Shown here in pieces: positions 57,101 through 64,000 of a stretch of DNA of 64,000 nt; position 1 is the stretch's first letter, and each line of letters opens with the position of its first letter. The notes under the pieces were generated by a model. That model had not been told where the DNA came from and did not search any database. It worked only from the letters and a program-made list of their open reading frames with translations. The DNA comes from Oscarella lobularis (taxonomy: Eukaryota; Porifera; Homoscleromorpha; Homosclerophorida; Oscarellidae). The stretch is taken from positions 2,480,001 through 2,544,000 of the forward strand of contig NC_089176.1 of NCBI RefSeq assembly GCF_947507565.1, read 5' to 3'. The position numbers and the translations under genes were made by a program.

Positions 57101-59050
57101 TTATTACAGGAGAGACCCGTTGGCTAACCCCCTGTAATTTCGCTGTAGTTTATTACAGGAGAGACCCGTTGGCTAACCCCTGTAATTTCGCTGTAATTTA
57201 TTACAGGAGAGACCCGTTGGCTAACCCCCTGTAATTTCGCTGTAGTTTATTACAGGAGAAACCCGTTGGCTAACGCCCTGTAATTTCGCTGTAATTTATT
57301 ACAGGAGGGACCCGTTGGCTAACCCCCTGTAATTTCGCTGTAATTTATTACAGGAGAGACCCGTTGGCTAACCCCCTGTAATTTCGCTGTAGTTTATTAC
57401 AGGAGAAACCCGTTGGCTAACCCCCTGTAATTTCGCTGTAATTTATTACAGGAGAGACCCGTTGGCTAACCCCCTGTAATTTCGCTGTAGTTTATTACAG
57501 GAGAAACCCGTTGGCTAACGCCCTGTAATTTCGCTGTAATTTATTACATTAGGGACCCGTTGGCTAACCCCCTGTAATTTCGCTGTAGTTTATTACAGGA
57601 TAGACCCGTTGGCTAACCCCCTGTAATTTCGCTGTAATTTATTACAGGAGAGACCCGTTGGCTGACCCCCTGTAATTTCGCTGTAATTTATTACATTAGG
57701 GACCCGTTGGCTAACCCCCTGTAATTTCGCTGTAATTTATTACAGGAGAGACCCGTTGGTTAAACCCTGTAATTTCGCTGTAATTTATTACAGGATAGAC
57801 CCGTTGGCTAACCCCCTGTAATTTCGCTGTAATTTATTACAGGAGAGACCCGTTGGCTGACCCCCTGTAATTTCGCTGTAATTTATTACAGGAGAGACCC
57901 GTTGGCTAACCCCATGTAATTTCGCTGTAGTTTATTACAGGAGAGACCCGTTGGCTAACCCCCTGTAATTTCGCTGTAATTTATTACAGGAGAGACCCGT
58001 TGGCTAACCCCCTGTAATTTCGCTGTAATTTATTACAGGAGAGACCCGTTGGCTAACCCCCTGTAATTTCGCTGTAGTTTATTACAGGAGAGACCCGTTG
58101 GCTAACCCCTGTAATTTCGCTGTAATTTATTACAGGAGAGACCCGTTGGCTAACCCCCTGTAATTTCGCTGTAGTTTATTACAGGAGAGACCCGTTGGCT
58201 AACCCCTGTAATTTCGCTGTAATTTATTACAGGAGAGACCCGTTGGCTAACCCCCTGTAATTTCGCTGTAATTTATTACAGGAGATACCCGTTGGCTAAC
58301 CCTCTGTAATTTCGCTGTAATTTATTACAGGAGGGACCCGTTGGCTAACCCCCTGTAATTTCGCTGTAATTTATTACAGGAGAGACCCGTTGGCTAACCC
58401 CCTGTAATTTCGCTGTAGTTTATTACAGGAGAGACCCGTTGGCTAACCCCTGTAATTTCTCTGTAATTTATTACAGGAGAGACCCGTTGGCTAACCCCCT
58501 GTAATTTCGCTGTAATTTATTACAGGAGAGGCCCGTTGGCTAACCCCCTGTAATTTCGATGTAATTTATTACAGGAGGGACCCGTTGGCTAACGCCCTGT
58601 AATTTCGATGTAATTTATTACAGGAGGGACCCGTTGGCTAACCCCCTGTAATTTCGCTGTAGTTTATTACAGGAGAGACCCGTTGGTTAACCCCTGTAAT
58701 TTCGCTGTAATTTATTACAGGAGAGACCCGTTGGTTAAACCCTGTAATTTCGCTGTAATTTATTACAGGATAGACCCGTTGGCTAACCCCCTGTAATTTC
58801 GCTGTAATTTATTACAGGAGGGACCCGTTGGCTAACCCCCTGTAATTTCGATGTAATTTATTACAGGAGAGACCCGTTGGCTAACCCCCTGTAATTTCGC
58901 TGTAGTTTGAGACCCGTTGGCTAACGCCCTGTAATTTCGCTGTAGTTTATTACAGGAGAGACCCGTTGGCTAACCCCTGTAATTTCGCTGTAATTTATTA
59001 CAGGAGAAACCCGTTGGCTAACCCCCTGTAATTTCGCTGTAATTTATTAA
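54165..59050 (+). repeat. Satellite array, about 100 copies of a 48-49 bp unit
   Basis: The unit can be written attacaggagagacccgttg, gctaaccccctgtaatttcg, ctgtaattt. It is 49 bp with five C's and 48 bp with four. Each unit contains the palindrome CTGTAAT-TT-ATTACAG and a further CCTGTAAT facing ATTACAGG, so each can fold into a hairpin. Units are 90-100% alike. Variants (tagttt for taattt, gatagacc for gagagacc, gctgac for gctaac, acgccc for accccc) recur in ordered blocks, which shows amplification of multi-unit segments. The 48-bp units leave frames open, so 69-codon ORFs of 16-residue repeats occur at 54487 and 54777; these are not genes. The array ends abruptly at about 59050. Confidence 0.95.
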
Positions 59051-59577
59051 CTCACAAACGCTTGAGGCGAGGAGACCAGTTTATTGTTCGCGACTCCGGA
59101 GGAGTAATGAAACGTCTATGTTGTACGGCATACCGTCAGAATTAAGCGCTCACTGCATGCTTACTCGATCGTGTGCACGCTGACCTAGCTCTTCCAATTA
59201 TCCAGTAAGCTCTGTCGTACCCTTCAAAGTGAACTGCATGATCTTGAAGCTGCATGAGGAGAAGACGGAGGCTATCTCTTAGGCGACCTAATTGACGCGG
59301 AACTTCTAGGAGCTCGATCAATGATTCTCTAAACTTGATCCCAAACATTAGTCAAGTGCTTCAAGTTCATTCGTAGCCCTGGATGAGTTCAAATGACATC
59401 ACCTATTGGCTAAGAAAGAATACATTAATTAATGAGCAGATTCGTCACCGTTCTAATTCCAACAAATGACATCATCATCATCATCAGCAGGTGACGTGAG
59501 CGGACGCCCTGCGATCTATATATGTGCTAGGTCGTTCCAGGTTTACCCTAAAGAAACGCGAGACACTCACCCTTCAC
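59051..59577. other. Spacer between satellite and sirtuin-fusion gene, with a minus-strand exon-like ORF
   Basis: On the minus strand about 59190-59330 is open after an acceptor-like site and reads ESLIELLEVPRQLGRLRDSL, RLLLMQLQDHAVHFEGYDRA, YWIIGRA. It looks like a helical coding segment but has no partner exons. An (atc)n run of four units lies at about 59471-59485. A TATA-like tatatatgt at about 59516-59525 could serve the downstream gene. Confidence 0.35.
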
Positions 59578-62500
59578 CATGTTCGCTTTGGCAAGCCGTC
59601 CCAAACAGATAGTGGTAGGTTCCGCTTCCGAGTCGCTTCTCTCCGTTTCGAATTGCGATATGGTCTGTCACAACAGGAAGGAAAAAGAGACGCGCAGTTC
59701 GATGTTTCCTCGCAAAGGCAAGAGCTCGTCTTTCTGACCAAGTGCGTTAGGTGCAAAGTGAACCTGAACACACCTTCGGCCAAAGTGTTTCTAGGTCAGA
59801 TGATTTAATATTTCCTGAGTCATATTACAACCATGTTGCAGAGGAATGTGAAGACGTCGAATTTCTTGTCCGAGGACCAATATATTCCGGCACTATGGTA
59901 CTGTAAAGCAACAATAATTATTAAGTACTACATATGGATTTCTTATAGGATATTTACAAGTGCAAAGATGTGAAAATTGACATTGGAAGTGGAATAGTCA
60001 TTCCAGTAGTCTCCGTCGAAACGAGCAGAAATATTACATTGGCAGTCCTGGATGCAAAAGAACAGGCAAAACCCATTAAGGAACCATAACGCAAAATGGC
60101 AATATACTTAATTTCAGACCAGATCGATTTACGTTCAAAACTCGACCGATATTGCCGTCTCCATCTCCGGATCTGTCTTCTCAATTCCTATTCCACCCCA
60201 AACAGATGCTGACTGTCAACTGATCTCAAGTTGGACTGGTGAAAACTTCACCTCAGAAAAAGTCGTCAGAGGTAAATAGAGTATTCTTTTGTTTGCACGC
60301 TGACTTCACATATTGTTCTGAATGTAGAGGGGGCTCACGGTTATCCCACTACGGCTTCGAAAAAGGCAGCTGCAGATGCAAAACTAGAAGCAGGTGAGCT
60401 TATATTATTATCTGTAATAAATCTGAATGTCTGATTAGCTGTGAAGAAGTTTGAGAAGATGATTACCGATTCTATCAAAATTTCAAAGCGTCCGCCTCCG
60501 TCAAAGACTGACAGTAAAGAAACAAAAGAAACAAAGGAACCCCAGGCTCTTTCTCCTCCTCCAAAAACGCCAATCAGTTTCTCGGGCAACGAGCTGGAAA
60601 AGACAAAGGAAAAGCTGAGACCAGCAGAAGTAAACTAAAATAAATTTAACCAAAACTAACCTTTATCTCACATTTTACATTATGTATTTGAGATTGCGGT
60701 CTTTGTAGTACATAAATCCTATTTGTTTCATATTTCATTTCGGCCGCGACGTGCATGAACTATTGGCATTCCCAAATATTTATTCATTTGTAATCTAGAC
60801 CGTTGAGAAACACCTTCCCGTCGTTGGTGTCCCTGCTCCATCATCACCTGGAACAGGGATAACCGGTCCAGACACGGCCATCAAAAACAATGAAGAAAAG
60901 AAGGAGTTCTTTGAGTCACCAGAAGAACTTTCAAAGTAAGAAAGTTGTAATTGCGGCATATATAATTATGATTATTCAATAAATCAATTTCAGAAAATTA
61001 GACGTGTTAGCACAGTGGGTGAAGTCGAGCAAGCACGCAATCATTTTCACGGGAGCGGGCGTTAGCACGAGGTAAAATTCCAACATTTAAAAATGGCACT
61101 GATTTTTCTAATTAATTTGGGCACATAGTACAGGCATTCCAGACTTTCGCAGTGGAATGAACACCGTCCTCGAAACGGGGCCGGGCGTGTGGGAACTGCA
61201 AGCTCACGGTGCCAATCGCTCAACCAAAGCAAAAACCGTCTCCATGCTTCAGGTACATAAACATTAATTAATTAATGTATGATTCTTCTCTCGTATAAGG
61301 CTTAGAAGTATTTTATTATTTTAGGCGATTCCGTCTCCGTGTCACATGGCCATTGTTGAGCTGCACAACGTTGGTCTGGTGAAAGTGACTGTGTCGCAGA
61401 ACGTCGACGGGCTGCATCGGCGAAGTGGAATTCCGGCCAATCAGCTTGCCGAATTGCACGGCAACACAAATTTGGAGACGTGCAAGAAGTGCTCGCGTCA
61501 GTACTTGAGAGATTTTGAAACGAGGTATGTGAGAGCGAGAGGCACGTACTACATTAGGAGATGAACGAATTTTCAGGTCTGCTATGGGAGTATTCAATCA
61601 CGAGACGACGAGATTGTGCGACAATGTCGCCTGTCAAGGTCGTCTCTATGATTCGATCGTGAATTTCGGCGAGAATCTGCCGGAAGGAGAATTGAACAAG
61701 GCGTTTGACAACGCAAGAAAGGTCCGTAGATACAGCACCTATCGATCCCTTGAGTACGTGTGTATCCACGGATACTACAAGTAGTATCCGTGGTGTATCT
61801 AACATTTGTGTGTGCGACTAGGCTGACCTGTGCATTGTCTTGGGTTCAAGTCTGAGGGTGACTCCAGCTGCCAATGTGCCACAGATCGTAGCTGAAGCTG
61901 GCGGCAAGTTGGTCATCTGCAAGTAGGAAAGAGATTGCTTTATAGACCGTGTATTTTTAATTTGTTTCGTTCTTTTGCAGCTTGCAACGGACTCCTCTTG
62001 ATGATCTGGCGTCAATGACCATTCACGCCAAGTGTGATGACGTCATGATCGGTCTTCTCAAAGAGGTAGCGTAGTAAATCTAAATAAGAGGCTCCATTGT
62101 ATCACTTCATTTTCTGTTTTGATTTTTCTGAACAGAGACTTGGAATTGACATTCCTCCGTTCAAAGTGCAGAGACGATTGCGGGTGCAACTGTCATTGCC
62201 TGAACAAAACAAAAAATCACAGAATTTTACCGTAACTGGCTTGGACGCACACTGTGACTTGCCCTACTCATTTATTCAGGTAGCGTTAGAGGCAATGTCA
62301 TTCAAGTGTACATCGTATTTACGGCTGCACCTAGACTATTGATATTGAAATTATTGGCAAATCTGGCGCAAATTTGGCTGCGCAGGCAAATCTCGCTGCT
62401 GAACCATTTTCAACTCACCTCAACATTGAAAAAGGTAAAAAAAGTGATCAGGTTATTTGGTGACAAAAATTCGACAACGATTTCTCATAGATGAAGAATG

Positions 62501-62645
62501 CCGACTGAAAATGAGGCTTACCTTTCACGGACACTACGGCGAAGCTCCGCTCGAAATCGTCCGAGACTTGAAGCTCGGCGAAGAGTGGGCAGTCGACTAT
62601 CGCATGGCTTACGACCCAATGATTGGAGCGTGGCAATTAGACTGA
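59578..62645 (+). CDS. CARP/C-CAP beta-helix domain fused to a SIRT6/7-class NAD-dependent deacetylase
   Basis: ATG 59578 ([12 protein letters not shown]) starts a CARP-type beta-helix: [72 protein letters not shown] Lys/Pro-rich linker ([20 protein letters not shown]) joins in phase 0, donor after PAE, to [16 protein letters not shown] and then a complete sirtuin. The sirtuin has [18 protein letters not shown] (NAD site), [12 protein letters not shown] and AELHGN with the catalytic His. CKKC and CDNVAC are zinc ligands, followed by [39 protein letters not shown] and [16 protein letters not shown]. These match class IV (SIRT6/SIRT7). A C-terminal region ([20 protein letters not shown]) follows, stop at 62643-62645. 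All key residues are present, so deacetylase or deacylase activity is expected, probably nuclear. The N-terminal domain could bind a cytoskeletal or chromatin partner; that is inference. Confidence 0.82.
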
Positions 62646-62991
62646 GCGAACGTCACAGTTTGTACGCGAACTGCATTGCGCGTTTTTGGCTCTATGAACA
62701 ACAAGTGCACGTGGCACGTGGTCGTCGTCTCGTCGCGTGAGGTGTGTAGACACATTCTGGCTGTTCTGTGCCCGTCCGTGCCGTACAGGCTTGCCGTTCT
62801 GCCGTTATTCGCCGCTATCGAGCTCCTTCGAGCTCCGTGCGTCCCCGTTATCGTGGAGTTCACTACCGGATGAACAGTCCCGGATAATTTACCTTGTTGA
62901 CGTCGCCAGACCAACCCCCTTCAGAATCTAACCGCAGAAGACCGACTCGACGTTGTACAGGACGTGCGTGTAAAAATCGGTGACGTTCGCG
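62646..62991. promoter_or_regulatory. Spacer upstream of the SH3 gene with tandem E-box palindromes
   Basis: Two overlapping CACGTG-type motifs occur at about 62707-62721 (gcacgtggcacgtggtcg). They could be binding sites for bHLH factors. The rest contains the sirtuin gene's 3' untranslated region. No gene was recognised. Confidence 0.3.
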
Positions 62992-64000
62992 ATGTTTTGG
63001 CGCCGACGCGGTAGCCGCAGTGAAAAGAAAGAGGACAAATACCGACGACGTAAGCGCAAACTCGTTTTTTTATCCGATCCGGCCCGGCCCTCCCCGTCTC
63101 TTTTGCATTGCCTCCATCGCACGACCGTTCTAAAAACACATCTCCCTTACCTAGCACTCGCAAAACAACTCTCCAAGATATCGACGACGACGCGCACGTC
63201 ACGATACTGTAGCCTAGGCCATGTTTATGATAAAGAGATCGCGTCCCCCCGAAGCCTTGCAGGTGTTCGCTTTGGCGGCGGCGTAAAAGAGGCCGCGCCT
63301 GCCCTACTACTGCGATTAGTGTTTACCCCACCAATTTTCTCTCTCGCAATAGAATTGGACGAATCCCTATCGCGTCGCGAGCAGCGGCGAGAGATCGAGA
63401 TCGACGACGACGACGACGACGAAGTCGAGCTCGACGACGATCTCGTCGCCCTTCCCAAGCCCGTTCTCACGGAGGTCGTCGCCGATTTTCCGCCGCGCGT
63501 CGCCGCCGCGGAGCTCAAGGGCTTCGAATCGCAATTGACGGTGAAAGAGGGCGATCGCGTTCGCGTTCTCTATCGCCGATCGTCGACGTGGTCCATCGAT
63601 TGGGTCTACGCGGCGGCGGCGACCGGCGACGGCGAGGGATACATTCCCGCTCACTACTGCCGCGCCTATGCACCTGCGCACGCCGTTCGGCGCTATGACG
63701 ACGAGAAAAAAGAGCGCGAAGCGACGACGACGACGACGACGGTAACGAAACCGGAGATATCTCTGACGAAACGTCGCGACGTCGTTTCGACGAGAGTCGA
63801 CGCGAAGAAAGGCGATCGGGTCGAAGTCGTCGATAATTTTTGCGCCGCGAAGTCGGCGCAGTTGAGCGTGAAGCAGGGCGAACAGCTGACCGTCGTCGCG
63901 GAAGAGAAGGATCATCTTTATGGGTGGCCCCTCGTGAGAAACGAGGCGGGAAAAGTCGGATGCGTTCCGGTCGGACATCTCCGTATTGTCTCGAGAGGTA
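62992..64000 (+). CDS. SH3-domain adaptor protein, 3' partial
   Basis: ATG 62992 opens MFWRRRGSRSEKKEDKYRR. The exon ends at 63049 with donor gtaagc and joins in phase 1, across a 303-bp intron, to 63353 (QLDESLSRREQRREIEIDDD). An acidic run is followed by a first SH3 domain (LKGFESQLTVKEGDRVRVLY to GDGEGYIPAHYCRAY). A Thr-rich linker leads to a second SH3 domain (VVDNFCAAKSAQLSVKQGEQ to GKVGCVPVGHLRIV). Both have the ALYDY-side hydrophobics weakened but keep the typical E-G-D/E loop and the G-x-x-P-x-x-Y/H ending. The gene runs off the window. Such proteins connect receptors or cytoskeleton to proline-rich partners; the family is not identified. Confidence 0.65.
   Translation, partial: MFWRRRGSRSEKKEDKYRRRKRKLVFLSDPARPSPSLLHCLHRTTVLKTHLPYLALAKQLSKISTTTRTSRYCSLGHVYDKEIASPRSLAGVRFGGGVKEAAPALLLRLVFTPPIFSLAIELDESLSRREQRREIEIDDDDDDEVELDDDLVALPKPVLTEVVADFPPRVAAAELKGFESQLTVKEGDRVRVLYRRSSTWSIDWVYAAAATGDGEGYIPAHYCRAYAPAHAVRRYDDEKKEREATTTTTTVTKPEISLTKRRDVVSTRVDAKKGDRVEVVDNFCAAKSAQLSVKQGEQLTVVAEEKDHLYGWPLVRNEAGKVGCVPVGHLRIVSRG

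Noticed and set aside
54165-59050. CENP-B box in the satellite
   Set aside because: The unit contains TTCG followed by four bases and A, but not the required CGGG, so it is not a CENP-B site.
54165-59050. CRISPR array
   Set aside because: The repeats are head-to-tail units with no unique spacers, and the DNA is eukaryotic.
61818-62015. tRNA-like B-box (ggttcaagtct)
   Set aside because: It lies inside a sirtuin exon and there is no A-box or acceptor stem.
63367-63978. 203-codon minus-strand open frame
   Set aside because: It is antisense to the SH3 gene exon, whose plus-strand frame gives two SH3 domains; GC-rich codons leave the reverse frame open.

Overview
This window is animal nuclear DNA. 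It is gene-dense, with many introns of only about 35-80 bp (GT-AG) and AT-rich spacers such as runs of taattaat. Every recognisable gene is a metazoan family: tomosyn, cyclin F, METTL14, V-ATPase subunit H, TBC1D16, wide-awake/ANKFN1, TMEM184, a class IV sirtuin, and several extracellular modular proteins. The compact introns, the Ank-Roc-COR-death protein and the novel LRR/Ig/CCP/CUB architectures suggest an early-branching invertebrate with a compact genome. A sponge, perhaps a homoscleromorph, is my guess; I could not search to confirm it.

Layout. 1-582 (+): the 3' end of a MICAL/EHBP1-type gene. 1365-9477 (-): a very long ankyrin-Roc-COR-death-domain gene. 9811-15307 (-): tomosyn. 16295-19423 (+): a secreted LRR-Ig-CCP protein ending in a catalytically dead trypsin-like domain. 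20131-21050 (+): a BPHL-type hydrolase between two copies of a repeat. 21491-24854 (-): a complement factor B-like protein (CUB-CCP-VWA-protease) whose protease and VWA metal site are both degenerate. 25370-25575: a BPHL gene relic. 25779-27597 (-): TBC1D16. About 28327-29110 (+): an uncertain TATA-driven spliced transcript. 29737-32463 (-): cyclin F. 32628-38368 (-): ANKFN1/wide awake. 38922-39338 (-): a promethin/LDAF1-like lipid-droplet protein. 39413-40334: a foldback transposable element forming nearly the whole spacer to ATP6V1H (40343-42586, +). 42765-47858 (-): METTL14, split by a 3.1-kb intron full of repeats. 48015-49567 (+): TMEM184. 50331-51345 (+): a CARP/C-CAP-domain protein, a truncated duplicate of the last complete gene. 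About 51625-51850: a TMEM184 3' relic. 51969-53694 (-): an otopetrin-like membrane protein. 54165-59050: a satellite array of about 100 copies of a 48-49 bp unit. 59578-62645 (+): a CARP/C-CAP domain fused to a SIRT6/7-class deacetylase. 62992-64000 (+): the start of an SH3 adaptor.

The most unusual content lies in two places. First, 16-25 kb holds two neighbouring complement-style proteins, each ending in a serine protease domain that has lost all three catalytic residues. Second, 50-63 kb has a duplicated CARP-domain gene on either side of a large satellite array, one copy fused to a sirtuin. Gene spans are given from start codon to stop codon and include introns. Exon joins were read by eye from splice sites and reading phase, so small boundary errors are likely.
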